From the IMG/VR virus record IMGVR_UViG_3300048793_000068, positions 1-21,433 of that record: DNA of 21,433 nucleotides; one strand, 5' to 3'. Positions 13,156 through 19,703 of this stretch are shown piece after piece (the stretch's first letter is position 1; each line of letters begins with the position of its first letter). A program made the translations under genes and the position numbers. The notes beneath the pieces were generated by a model, which was not told where the DNA came from, ran no database searches, and saw nothing but the letters and a program-made list of their open reading frames with translations. The stretch is from a virus.

Positions 13156-13380
13156 ATGCAGGATAAAAACTGGAATATTAAACACTGGCCTAGCGAGCCA
13201 AGCGAGCCCCGCAATAACGAAAGTCGGCGCGACTATCAGAACCGGCGCCAGACTGAATTGATTGCAGGATCAATTCGAGAAGTGAATGAGGCGCAAGCGT
13301 GGCTCACGCGCGCACGCAAGGCGCGCTTGCGTGGCGACTTCGAAATGGCCGAGTATATCACTCGCACGCAATTGGCCTGA
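13156..13380 (+). CDS. Small charged helical protein, unknown
   Basis: This 74-aa protein begins MQDKNWNIKHWPSEPSEPRN. It has an Arg/Glu-rich helix-prone body (YQNRRQTELIAGSIREVNEA, WLTRARKARLRGDFEMAEYI) and ends RTQLA. It has no membrane segment. GGAGG lies about 8 nt before the ATG. Its basic helical character would allow nucleic-acid or protein binding, but no family is recognised. The 91-bp gap before it contains only a weak 30-codon ORF. Confidence 0.55.
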   Translation: MQDKNWNIKHWPSEPSEPRNNESRRDYQNRRQTELIAGSIREVNEAQAWLTRARKARLRGDFEMAEYITRTQLA

Positions 13381-13382
13381 CC

Positions 13383-13454
13383 ATGTATAAAATTGTCAGG
13401 TTATATTTCGACTGCGAGATATCGCGTCGAACCATTGCGGCGGGCCATGACTGA
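13383..13454 (+). pseudogene. Short remnant of a common small phage protein (MYKIVR... type)
   Basis: This 23-codon ORF begins MYKIVRLYFDCE and reaches SRRTIAAG before stopping. Many phages carry a small protein starting MYK(I/V)VR.Y....RRTI..GLTLEEAQ.H with a further C-terminal half. Here the frame ends right after RRTIAAG, so it is probably truncated, though a shorter functional form is possible. It starts 2 nt after the previous stop and overlaps the next start. Confidence 0.4.
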
Positions 13455-13563
13455 GATCATAGACCAAGTCCGAAACGAAATCCATGCGGCCACCCATGGC
13501 GCGCGCGTCATTAGGGCGCCGGCATTCCTGGAATGGTGGGCTCGTTTTTGGAGGGGCTACTAA
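13447..13563 (+). CDS. Very small protein, unknown
   Basis: This 38-aa ORF begins MTEIIDQVRNEIHAATHGAR and ends LEWWARFWRGY, with an aromatic, basic C-terminus that could be amphipathic. Its TAA overlaps the next ATG (TAATG), which supports translation, but its own RBS is weak. The function is unknown. Confidence 0.4.
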   Translation: MTEIIDQVRNEIHAATHGARVIRAPAFLEWWARFWRGY

Positions 13564-13751
13564 TGTCATGGCTCGAAAAACGCACGCTAGTTCAACGTAG
13601 TGTTGATGGCGCCATCATTCGGAAATGGCGCGGCAAAGAATGGCGTGCCATTCGGACACAATGGGAGTATCAATTGCCAAATTGCCCCGTGATTATCGTG
13701 GTCAATAGGCAGGAACAAGTTCAACGTAGGGAGGCAAAGCTATGCACATGA
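13563..13751 (+). CDS. Small protein, unknown
   Basis: This 62-aa protein begins MSWLEKRTLVQRSVDGAIIR and is basic, with Trp residues and a short beta-prone stretch (CPVIIVVNRQ). The start at 13563 is the ATG of a TAATG overlap with the preceding stop and has GGAGGGG about 8 nt upstream. An ATG at 13533 in the same frame has no such support. It overlaps the next gene by 10 nt. No known domain is seen. Confidence 0.5.
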   Translation: MSWLEKRTLVQRSVDGAIIRKWRGKEWRAIRTQWEYQLPNCPVIIVVNRQEQVQRREAKLCT

Positions 13752-13918
13752 TATTGTTGCTCATCCTAGCTACATTTCTTATCGCGTTGTCGTTTGGCCG
13801 GCTCGCAGTAGCAGTGTGGTTTTCGTTATGGTACTTTGTGGCGATAGGGTATGTCCTATCACAAATTGCCTTTATGATAGGCCATAACCTATCAAATTTC
13901 CTCGGGATAATAGGATAG
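13742..13918 (+). CDS. 58-aa membrane protein with an internal 11-residue repeat
   Basis: This protein begins MHMILLLILATFLIALSFGR and is hydrophobic nearly throughout, with two likely membrane spans. The RBS is good (GGGAGG, 7 nt before the ATG). The last part contains an 11-residue tandem repeat (AIGYVLSQIAF then MIGHNLSNFLG), encoded by a diverged 33-bp DNA repeat. The DNA forms two GATAGG-N6-CCTATC palindromes there. Its size and hydrophobicity could suit a small phage effector (superinfection exclusion, holin-like), but that is a guess. Confidence 0.55.
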   Translation: MHMILLLILATFLIALSFGRLAVAVWFSLWYFVAIGYVLSQIAFMIGHNLSNFLGIIG

Positions 13919-13923
13919 AACAC

Positions 13924-14169
13924 ATGCACCCACCTGTGGCGGACCTTGCAATTGTGTCGCTTCACGAAAAAGGTTTTTGGCAGGCCGATCTTTACCATGA
14001 TGCCAGCCATCTGCGCGGCGACGAAATGGAGCAAATGGGCCTTTGTCCCGATGCTTTTTGCACGTTCAAGCGCGGCGGCAACGTCGAGGAAGCCTCTATT
14101 TGGGTGAAAGCGAACTGGCCGCAGGCGGAAGTGAAAGTAGTCGAAGAAATTGAAGATGACGAGGAATAG
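13924..14169 (+). CDS. Small acidic protein, unknown
   Basis: This 81-aa protein begins MHPPVADLAIVSLHEKGFWQ, has DLYHDASHLRGDEMEQMGLC, two Cys, and an acidic tail (VVEEIEDDEE). It starts 5 nt after the preceding gene. There is no membrane segment. The acidic tail recalls small inhibitor or DNA-mimic proteins, but the evidence is only composition. It ends 11 nt before the converging transposase remnant. Confidence 0.55.
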   Translation: MHPPVADLAIVSLHEKGFWQADLYHDASHLRGDEMEQMGLCPDAFCTFKRGGNVEEASIWVKANWPQAEVKVVEEIEDDEE

Positions 14170-14175
14170 AGGCTG

Positions 14176-14199
14176 TGTGTCTAAACCGGATAAGCATGA
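14176..14199. repeat. Copy 1 of a direct repeat resembling an IS1595-type end
   Basis: TGTGTCTAAACCGGATAAGC followed by ATGA nearly matches TGTGTCAAGCGGATAAGCAT at 15314-15335 in the same orientation. The repeat includes the last codons of the transposase remnant. The form TGTGTC...GGATAAG is consistent with IS1595-family terminal repeats as I recall them. Confidence 0.5.
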
Positions 14200-14591
14200 A
14201 AACAATCATCAGCCAGCGAGTTGTAGCCGCCCCAAGCATCGGTAACGACCATATTGGACGTAGGATCGACCGCAGCCTCTACAAAGCCGCACAGGGACTT
14301 GGCGGTACGATCCGGGATGATTTCCAGTCTAAGACGGCCCGCGTAGCGTCCGCCGCGCCGCTCTGGCTTGTCGCCCTTCTTGGGCGGTCGGGTACGGACT
14401 TCAACGGCGGCGACCACAAGCGTCTTGGCCTCGGCATGGGGGCCTTTGCCTTCGCCGCGCAGCACGCCGCCGATGTAGGTTTCGTCGATTTCGATATGGT
14501 CGCGTCCCGAACTGCGGGGTAATCCTTCAAACGTAACGCGCTTGATTTGCGCGGGTGTCGGTTGGCTTAATTGGGGCATCCATGTAAGCAA
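14181..14591 (-). pseudogene. Truncated ISXO2-like transposase (IS1595 family)
   Basis: The frame contains the DDE core of ISXO2-type transposases: DHIEIDETYIGG (first Asp near residue 36), an AKTLVVAAVEV strand and MVVTDAWGGYNSL (second Asp near 118). Full-length members have about 300 residues with an N-terminal zinc-ribbon region and a C-terminal part with the third catalytic residue. Here homology starts only just before DHIEID, and the frame ends at HAYPV, inside a repeat that resembles an IS end. Both ends are missing, so it should be inactive. The first roughly 25 codons overlap another ORF and are probably not transposase. Confidence 0.8.
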
Positions 14592-14682
14592 GGAACTTGA
14601 ACTGCGGCATATACGGCGGCGGCCAATCAGACCACCATCGAACGCGCGCCTTATCTTCGTAGAGATACCAAGTTCTCGGCAT
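14527..14682 (-). CDS. Small aromatic-rich protein in the reverse block
   Basis: This 51-aa ORF begins MPRTWYLYEDKARVRWWSDW and has PPPYMPQFKFLAYMDAP. It is Trp/Tyr-rich with no membrane span. It ends where transposase similarity begins in another frame, so it may be cut short by the insertion event. The RBS is weak. I do not recognise it. Confidence 0.4.
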   Translation of the reverse strand: MPRTWYLYEDKARVRWWSDWPPPYMPQFKFLAYMDAPIKPTDTRANQARYV

Positions 14683-14702
14683 GGCGGGCCTCTATATCCA
14701 GG

Positions 14703-14846
14703 TTAGCCGCCGATCCGGTCGCGGTCTTGGCGCACCATTCCGGCACGAACTGGACGCCAAGCATATGCTGTGCCTTCCGGGGAAACGACACGCGGATCGG
14801 CGTTCGTCGCGATGGCGAATTGCAGCCTTCTATCAAGTTCGTTCAT
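14703..14846 (-). CDS. Very small protein after the GNAT-like gene
   Basis: This 47-aa ORF begins MNELDRRLQFAIATNADPRV and is basic at the C-terminus (MVRQDRDRIGG). Its ATG lies 3 nt after the GNAT-like stop with AGGGG about 7 nt upstream, so it is likely co-translated. Its function is unknown. Confidence 0.45.
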   Translation of the reverse strand: MNELDRRLQFAIATNADPRVVSPEGTAYAWRPVRAGMVRQDRDRIGG

Positions 14847-14849
14847 GGC

Positions 14850-15254
14850 TCAACCCCTGTGCTTTGCTTCGCGGGACATCATCCCATTCCCCTCAAATCC
14901 AAATCTTTTGTAGAAATCCACAAGTCTCGCCGTGTTCATCCCCGGTTCATCCTCATCGGGGTGGGCCTCCAAACTCAGGTTAACCCCATGCTTGTCCGCC
15001 AACGACGTGACCTTATTCATCGCATCTGTTGCGTATCCAAAACCGCGCTCGTTTTCGGGTACGTTAAGACGCTGCAAGGTCGCTTCCCACGGCTCCCCCT
15101 CTGCGACAACCGCAACGGAAGCCGGGCTAAACCTTTGCGCGTTCACCGCCTCTACGAATTTTTGAGCGGGAGGAATTTTACCTACCCGCGCAACTCCGCT
15201 TTGATGGGCTATGCCGCCGCGCGGGTTACTGCCGTGTCCTTTTGCGTCTTTCAT
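14850..15254 (-). CDS. GNAT-like acetyltransferase protein in the reverse block
   Basis: This 134-aa protein begins MKDAKGHGSNPRGGIAHQSG, a leader seen on many phage-encoded proteins. It is followed by a partial GNAT fold: a strand (SVAVVAEG), the acetyl-CoA loop region (NERGFGYATDAMNKVTSLAD, matching R..G.G..A), a strand with LSLEAHPDE, and ARLVDFYKRFGFEGNGMMSR, the classic GNAT C-terminal motif. It would transfer an acyl group to an unknown substrate. It is short for a GNAT (about 95 residues of domain) and may lack the first strands. The ATG at 15254 has GGGAG about 6 nt upstream. It is on the opposite strand from its neighbours. Confidence 0.7.
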   Translation of the reverse strand: MKDAKGHGSNPRGGIAHQSGVARVGKIPPAQKFVEAVNAQRFSPASVAVVAEGEPWEATLQRLNVPENERGFGYATDAMNKVTSLADKHGVNLSLEAHPDEDEPGMNTARLVDFYKRFGFEGNGMMSREAKHRG

Positions 15255-15312
15255 GTTCAACTCCCGTTAACTACGGCCTTTTTGGCCTCTCCCATCTAGC
15301 ACTGGTAGGTGC

Positions 15313-15606
15313 ATGTGTCAAGCGGATAAGCATGATCACAATGATCCTGACGCCATTCCGCGCGAGCTATGCCGGCAATGCCTCCCAGCTCTGGCGCGCA
15401 GTCCGGCCGCGCGTGCCGCGCTAGATCGTGCTGACGTGGAACGATATGCCAAGGCAGAGGCTTTACGCATTAGAGAGCGTGCGCTCAATTCACTTGACAG
15501 TAAGATTGCGGCTATGATACGCAAGGGCGAGCCCCTGGAGGGGTCAGTGCCGGCCAAGATACTGGCAGGCTACCGCAAGAAGCGGAAGACATTGGAGGCT
15601 ACATGA
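15313..15606 (+). CDS. Small helical protein whose start lies in an IS-end-like repeat
   Basis: This 97-aa protein begins MCQADKHDHNDPDAIPRELC and has a CRQC motif and then long Arg/Ala-rich helices (AARAALDRADVERYAKAEAL, RIRERALNSLDSKIAAMIRK), ending RKKRKTLEAT. The first eight codons coincide with the second copy of the repeat found at 14176. The native start may have been altered by the insertion. The RBS is weak. It overlaps the next gene by 4 nt (ATGA). The function is unknown. Confidence 0.5.
   Translation: MCQADKHDHNDPDAIPRELCRQCLPALARSPAARAALDRADVERYAKAEALRIRERALNSLDSKIAAMIRKGEPLEGSVPAKILAGYRKKRKTLEAT
15314..15335. repeat. Copy 2 of the direct repeat
   Basis: TGTGTCAAGCGGATAAGCAT matches the copy at 14176-14199 in the same orientation apart from a 2-bp indel and small changes; ACAAT follows both. 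The two copies flank the reverse-oriented block. Confidence 0.5.
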
Positions 15607-16001
15607 TCGCCATTGGTGGAAAAGATAGTTGGCAATGGCGTTGCCTTGAGGCAACGTGCGAGATATGGAGCGGCCGGCGCTCACCTCGGGGCATGATCCT
15701 GCGCGCGGCATTTCAGAACAACGGTGTCGGGCCCCATTCATTCCCACGCTTGGCCTATTCGGCTGAGATTTCGAAAGAGGGAATTGTTCAAGTGCAATGC
15801 GCCAAAACTGAAGGCAGTGAGGTTCGCAAGATCAATCTTTGTACCGCTCAAGTGCTCGTGGATAGTTTCCGACGCTTGGCCGACGAATTGAAATTGAACG
15901 ATCAAGATCGCATCGCGTTGTTCACTTGCATCCGGCAATGGATAGGCAAGGATCACAGGGCGATCTCAAATATGGCAGGCGATTATCAGCATGAAGCGTA
16001 A
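15603..16001 (+). CDS. Hypothetical protein of the rightward operon
   Basis: This 132-aa soluble protein begins MIAIGGKDSWQWRCLEATCE, has a beta-prone middle (SAEISKEGIVQVQCAKTEGS) and a helical C-terminal half (VDSFRRLADELKLNDQDRIA, FTCIRQWIGKDH). It contains several Cys but no clear metal site. It is translationally coupled upstream (ATGA) and overlaps the next gene by 11 nt. No family is recognised. Confidence 0.55.
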   Translation: MIAIGGKDSWQWRCLEATCEIWSGRRSPRGMILRAAFQNNGVGPHSFPRLAYSAEISKEGIVQVQCAKTEGSEVRKINLCTAQVLVDSFRRLADELKLNDQDRIALFTCIRQWIGKDHRAISNMAGDYQHEA

Positions 16002-16224
16002 GTCAGTCTTCCATGAAAAGTCCGAATTGGTCGGGCTATTTAACTCGCGCTTCCAGGAACTGGGGCTCGGCAACGCCAAGCCATACCACAAGCCCGCCGA
16101 GGCCCCTGAGGAGCGTGTGGTGCGCGCCTATGCCGAGGCCAATAGGTCTGACCCATTCGCGGAGAAGCGTATTCGCCACTATCTGAAACAAGGCTATGTC
16201 CTAGCGAGTGATATCACACGATGA
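15991..16224 (+). CDS. Small basic protein of the rightward operon
   Basis: This 77-aa protein begins MKRKSVFHEKSELVGLFNSR and contains FQELGLGNAKPYHKPAEAPE and FAEKRIRHYLKQGYVLASDI. It is highly charged and helical. It is coupled on both sides (11-nt overlap before, ATGA after). The function is unknown. Confidence 0.55.
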   Translation: MKRKSVFHEKSELVGLFNSRFQELGLGNAKPYHKPAEAPEERVVRAYAEANRSDPFAEKRIRHYLKQGYVLASDITR

Positions 16225-16544
16225 CACCAGATCAATGGGCCCAGCTCTTAACCGCGCGCATCATCCCGCGTGCTATTGCGATAGATCATTATGTGCGCGA
16301 AGCATGTAGAAATATTCCTATCGGCGCCGAGATCAATACCCAGCAATTGCTCGAACGGCTATACCCCGCTGTGACGGGCGAGATGGATGAAATTAGAGGC
16401 CGGCAAAAATTGCTTGGTCTGCTAATGAGGCATGATAACGGCATTCCAGAGATCGCCCCGGATTGCCGGCATCGCGGGCCCCCACGCATGGGCCATTTCA
16501 GGATGATACGGCCGTGGATTTGGCATAGGAGTACCAGAGCATGA
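16221..16544 (+). CDS. Hypothetical protein, possible winged-helix fold
   Basis: This 107-aa protein begins MTPDQWAQLLTARIIPRAIA and contains YVREACRNIPIGAEINTQQL, LERLYPAVTG and RQKLLGLLMRHDNGIP, ending in an Arg/Trp-rich PRMGHFRMIRPWIWH. The sequence 'g..i.t.qL...LYP' followed by a helix and a basic hairpin-like tail recalls small phage DNA-binding proteins with a winged-helix layout, but this is only a resemblance. ATGA overlaps link it to both neighbours. Confidence 0.5.
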   Translation: MTPDQWAQLLTARIIPRAIAIDHYVREACRNIPIGAEINTQQLLERLYPAVTGEMDEIRGRQKLLGLLMRHDNGIPEIAPDCRHRGPPRMGHFRMIRPWIWHRSTRA

Positions 16545-16864
16545 CAGCACTCGAAATCTTAAAGAAAGCCCGCGCCCTCGTGGCCGAGGGTTGGTGCCAA
16601 GGGCAAGGCATTGCGGTATGCGATGGCGCGGTCTATAAGCGCGATATCGTCAACGCCTTGAATGATGCGGCTGGCGGCGTGGGTGGTATGGCTTCAATAG
16701 GTGGCCCCGAGGAACGGGAGGCATTCCGGTTGATGTGGGACGTCACTGGTGGTGCCGGCATCATCCGGTTCAATGATGACCCGCACACTACATTGTCGCA
16801 TGTGCTCTGGGCTTTTGACGTTTGCATCTCGGACCTAGAACCGGCTGCGGTCAAATCCGAGTGA
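16541..16864 (+). CDS. DUF6197-like protein
   Basis: This 107-aa protein begins MTALEILKKARALVAEGWCQ and continues GQGIAVCDGAVYKRDIVNAL, NDAAGG, then FNDDPHTTLSHVLWAFDVCI. The pattern 'L..Ar.li..GW.qg..A.d..G......' with 'wND.p..t...Vl..fD.ai' matches the DUF6197 family of phage and actinobacterial/proteobacterial proteins of unknown function. The length is normal. Its last 30 nt overlap the end of the convergent metalloprotease gene. Confidence 0.65.
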   Translation: MTALEILKKARALVAEGWCQGQGIAVCDGAVYKRDIVNALNDAAGGVGGMASIGGPEEREAFRLMWDVTGGAGIIRFNDDPHTTLSHVLWAFDVCISDLEPAAVKSE

Positions 16865-17182
16865 CTGACAGACTTGATCGGCGCATCTATGCCACGCAGC
16901 ATTGTGTTCACCGCCCCGCCACATTTTAGGATGGGAGAACAAATGGACGTGAACCATTTCGTGCGCCATGCCTTCAGTGAGGGTGTGCATGATCCCGACA
17001 AAGTGTGCGCTCACCATGATGCTGAGTTTTCGCTTTGTGTGGTTACAGTACGCGAAATTATGATGCGATCTGCCGACGATGAATTTAATATCCTCGGCAT
17101 CAGGAAGGTTCCAATGAGTAAAGGGCTCACACTCATCGAGCATGGAATAGCAGGCCCGCAATATGGTAGGGGTGAGGTGCAT
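16835..17182 (-). CDS. SprT-like zinc metalloprotease on the opposite strand
   Basis: This 115-aa protein begins MHLTPTILRACYSMLDECEP. The metal site is HEMVH (residues 74-78, the HExxH motif) in GMAHEMVHVHLF, with a likely third ligand His93 in GGEHNAAW, followed by RCADQVCQSLGFD, as in small phage SprT-like proteins. It would cleave unknown proteins. Host SprT/Spartan relatives act on DNA-bound proteins. It is the only minus-strand gene in this stretch and overlaps the DUF6197 gene tail to tail. GGAAG lies about 7 nt before the ATG, and a possible own promoter is at 17217-17245. Confidence 0.75.
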   Translation of the reverse strand: MHLTPTILRACYSMLDECEPFTHWNLPDAEDIKFIVGRSHHNFAYCNHTKRKLSIMVSAHFVGIMHTLTEGMAHEMVHVHLFSHPKMWRGGEHNAAWHRCADQVCQSLGFDRSRF

Positions 17183-17216
17183 GATTGACTTCCCGGAGTG
17201 ATAGGACTACGATGAT

Positions 17217-17245
17217 ACGTTAGACCTGGAGGTTGAGGTTGTCAA
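17217..17245 (-). promoter_or_regulatory. Possible promoter for the SprT-like gene
   Basis: On the minus strand TTGACA (17245-17240) is followed after 17 bp by TAACGT (17222-17217). The -35 is perfect and the -10 keeps only the TA...T positions. It lies within and just before the start of the divergent primase gene. Confidence 0.35.
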
Positions 17246-19173
17246 CTAAAAGTGAAAAGCACCTTGCAGCGCTTGATTATGTCGAGCGCGGCTGGGCAAT
17301 TATCCCCATCTTGCCGGGTGCGAAGCGCCCGCTGCGGGACGATTGGCGCAATGCCAAATTGAACACGGCCGAGGATGTTGACACCCTCTATGCCAGTGGA
17401 TTAGACTACAATCTCGCATTCGAGCCCGAGGATATGGGGCTCGCGGTTGTGGACGCTGACCTGTACCACGAGGGTTGTGATTATGCCGCCGAAAATCTTC
17501 CCGAGACTTACGAAGTTGAAACCCCGCGCGGGGGCACTCATTTCTACTTCGCGGGCTCGGTCCCGAGCACCGTTGGCAACCCAGACAAAAGGAAAGAAGG
17601 GCGCCTCGGTGACTACATCGACACGCGCGGCCGAGGTGGATATGTCCTGCTTCCGCCCTCTGAAATTATCGGGAAAGGCGCGGGCAAGTACGCGATTAAA
17701 GAAAATCGAAAATTCGCTGCCCTCCCTCTGGAAGTCGAGGTTAGACTTGCGCCGCGCAATAACGCAGCAAGCGTTGGTGCTGAAGTCGAGCCGGACCTCC
17801 CAGGAAACATTGCACGAGCAGTGTCTCGACTACGCGATCTCGTTAGCCGAGGAACTGTTGCAAGGATCGGACACTACGGCCATGACGTTTGTTACGAGGT
17901 GGCTGTTGAGTTGGTCCGTGATTTGGGTATCGCCCCAGGGACCGCGCTTGCATTGATGTTGGAGCATTGGTACCCCCATTGTACCCCGAACGACCAACCT
18001 GACTTTGTACGAGAGCGAGTAGAGAGTTGCGTCACCTCTGGCCAGAATGCCATCGGGGTGAACGCGACGGCGCCGGCTGCTGAAACATTCGCGGGCTTCA
18101 ACCTCCCTGCTGTGGCAACATCAGAGCCGGCGCCACGCTCGCCCTATTATGCCCTCGGCACAGTCGATCAACTCGACTTGCCTGACCCAGAATGGCTGGT
18201 GAAAGATGTCCTCCCCGCACGACAAATTGTTTTGTTGTCCGCCACCAAAGGGCAATTCAAAACCTTCCTGGCGCTCGATCTTGCCTTGGCAGTTGCTACC
18301 GGAAAGGCATCCTTTGGAGTTTTGCCCGAACATACCGGATTGGTTTTTTATGGAGATCACGAAAGCATGGAAGGCATCGCCAAATTTCACCGCCCCGCTT
18401 GGCATAGCGCGAACAACCTGGGACCCCGAGACGAAACAGGTTTCTATCTCATGGCTGGCCCCCGCATCGCTCGTGAAGAGGAACAGCAACTCTGGGAAGC
18501 GGAAATAAATTACCGCCAGAACATCGAGAAGCGTCCAGTCCGGCTGATCATCCTCGATACTTACAGCAAATGCATGGCGGGCCTGGACGAGAACGACCCG
18601 AACGACGCTCAAAAATTTATAGACTTCTGCAAGAAGCTGATCGACAAGTACGGCTGCACGATCTTGGTCCTGGCTCATCTTGGCAAGGATGCAACGCGCG
18701 GCACACGCGGTTCCTCGGCGCTGCCCTATGGCGTTGATAGCTTGCTGCGGGTCGAGCGGCACAAAAAGACCCTCTCGGTCAAGCTATTCGTGGATAATCA
18801 CCGCTCGGCGCCCGAGCGTGCGACCCCGTTCTCTTTCGAGGGCCGGGTCATGGAGCGGTCTATTGTCTTCCGGCTGCTGGGTGCGCCAGAAGTGGCCGCC
18901 CTGGCCGAAGAGCACGATGACTTCGACCCTAGGAAGGTCGTGGGTGCGTTGCGCGCCCTCGGGGCAGTGGATGATGAGCATAGGGTGATGACCCGCCCAG
19001 TGGCTATGGCGTTGAGCCCGCCGCATGAAAAAGAGGGCGACGAGCGATATGAAGCGCGCGTGGCTCACACCGATATGAGGCTGCGCCGGCTCTCGCGTAC
19101 AACGCTGAAGGGGCTCTGCTTTGGCGCCGGCCAGAAGTTGATGTGGACGCTGCCACCCGAGGTGCTCGAATGA
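17239..19173 (+). CDS. Bifunctional primase-polymerase with RepA-like helicase domain
   Basis: This 644-aa replication protein has an N-terminal Prim-Pol domain (about 6-170). Key parts are ALDYVERGWAIIPILPGAKR, the metal-binding LAVVDADL (Asp72, Asp74), ETPRGGTHFYF (His101) and GDYIDTRGRGGYVLLPPSE. A C-terminal RecA/RepA-like ATPase follows. Its P-loop SATKGQFKT (334-342) has Phe where Gly is usual, as in some AAA_25-type phage proteins, and Walker B is LIILDTYSK (Asp440). It likely primes and unwinds phage DNA. I chose the TTG at 17239, spaced 6 nt from GGAGG. A TTG at 17233 abuts the RBS. The end overlaps the next gene (ATGA). Confidence 0.82.
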   Translation: MSTKSEKHLAALDYVERGWAIIPILPGAKRPLRDDWRNAKLNTAEDVDTLYASGLDYNLAFEPEDMGLAVVDADLYHEGCDYAAENLPETYEVETPRGGTHFYFAGSVPSTVGNPDKRKEGRLGDYIDTRGRGGYVLLPPSEIIGKGAGKYAIKENRKFAALPLEVEVRLAPRNNAASVGAEVEPDLPGNIARAVSRLRDLVSRGTVARIGHYGHDVCYEVAVELVRDLGIAPGTALALMLEHWYPHCTPNDQPDFVRERVESCVTSGQNAIGVNATAPAAETFAGFNLPAVATSEPAPRSPYYALGTVDQLDLPDPEWLVKDVLPARQIVLLSATKGQFKTFLALDLALAVATGKASFGVLPEHTGLVFYGDHESMEGIAKFHRPAWHSANNLGPRDETGFYLMAGPRIAREEEQQLWEAEINYRQNIEKRPVRLIILDTYSKCMAGLDENDPNDAQKFIDFCKKLIDKYGCTILVLAHLGKDATRGTRGSSALPYGVDSLLRVERHKKTLSVKLFVDNHRSAPERATPFSFEGRVMERSIVFRLLGAPEVAALAEEHDDFDPRKVVGALRALGAVDDEHRVMTRPVAMALSPPHEKEGDERYEARVAHTDMRLRRLSRTTLKGLCFGAGQKLMWTLPPEVLE

Positions 19174-19400
19174 CGTATGCCTTCATGTTCCTCGCAATGA
19201 TCGGCCTGGACTTTGTATGGGCGCGCTATACCAAGACCGTGGCGGACGGGAAACCGTTGGCTGCCGCTTGCTATTCAATTGGCATCATGCTAGGCGGTGC
19301 AGTGACTGTTATCGGGTACATGGAAGACCATTGGATGCTGATCCCACTCGTGCTCGGGTCATTCATTGGAACTTATTTCACGGTGAAGCACGGCGAATGA
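19170..19400 (+). CDS. Small three-span membrane protein in the replication operon
   Basis: This 76-aa protein begins MTYAFMFLAMIGLDFVWARY and has AACYSIGIMLGGAVTVIGYM and a third span ending GSFIGTYFTVKHGE. The pattern 'lDf.WA.Yt......p.aA..ys..i.......v..y..d.....p...G.f.GTy' is shared with a small phage membrane protein family of unknown role. It is coupled to the primase stop (ATGA). It could anchor replication at the membrane or act in exclusion, but neither is shown. Confidence 0.65.
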   Translation: MTYAFMFLAMIGLDFVWARYTKTVADGKPLAAACYSIGIMLGGAVTVIGYMEDHWMLIPLVLGSFIGTYFTVKHGE

Positions 19401-19415
19401 CTGGAGGGTAGCATT

Positions 19416-19703
19416 ATGACAGAGCATAAGATACGCGCGGGCTCGCGCTTGCAAAACAACGAAACCGGCGCCATCATCACGGTGGAAAAGACGGAAGATC
19501 GCTATGTCAACGTGGCCGGCATTGGCGACCCACCGGCTGCGCTGAAGTGGGCGTACTATCGGACCCCAACGAAAGACAACCACAAAAATGGCCGGCTCGT
19601 TCGCATCTCAGCGGACCGTATCTTCGACGGCCCAGTGCGTAACAAGAGAGGCTACACCGTGGTCGCCCCCGGCGTGGACTTCGACATAGACAACGTAATT
19701 TGA
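19416..19703 (+). CDS. Hypothetical beta-rich protein in the replication operon
   Basis: This 95-aa protein begins MTEHKIRAGSRLQNNETGAI and has short strands (ITVEKTEDRYVNVAG), RTPTKDNHKNGRLVRISADR and VAPGVDFDID. It resembles a small SH3-like or barrel protein in strand spacing, without a recognised family. GGAGGGT lies about 8 nt before the ATG. Its TGA overlaps the helicase ATG (TGATG), so the two are probably made together. Confidence 0.6.
   Translation: MTEHKIRAGSRLQNNETGAIITVEKTEDRYVNVAGIGDPPAALKWAYYRTPTKDNHKNGRLVRISADRIFDGPVRNKRGYTVVAPGVDFDIDNVI

Noticed and set aside
13074-13166. 30-codon ORF between the first two rightward genes
   Set aside because: It has no good RBS and overlaps the start of the better-supported gene at 13156.
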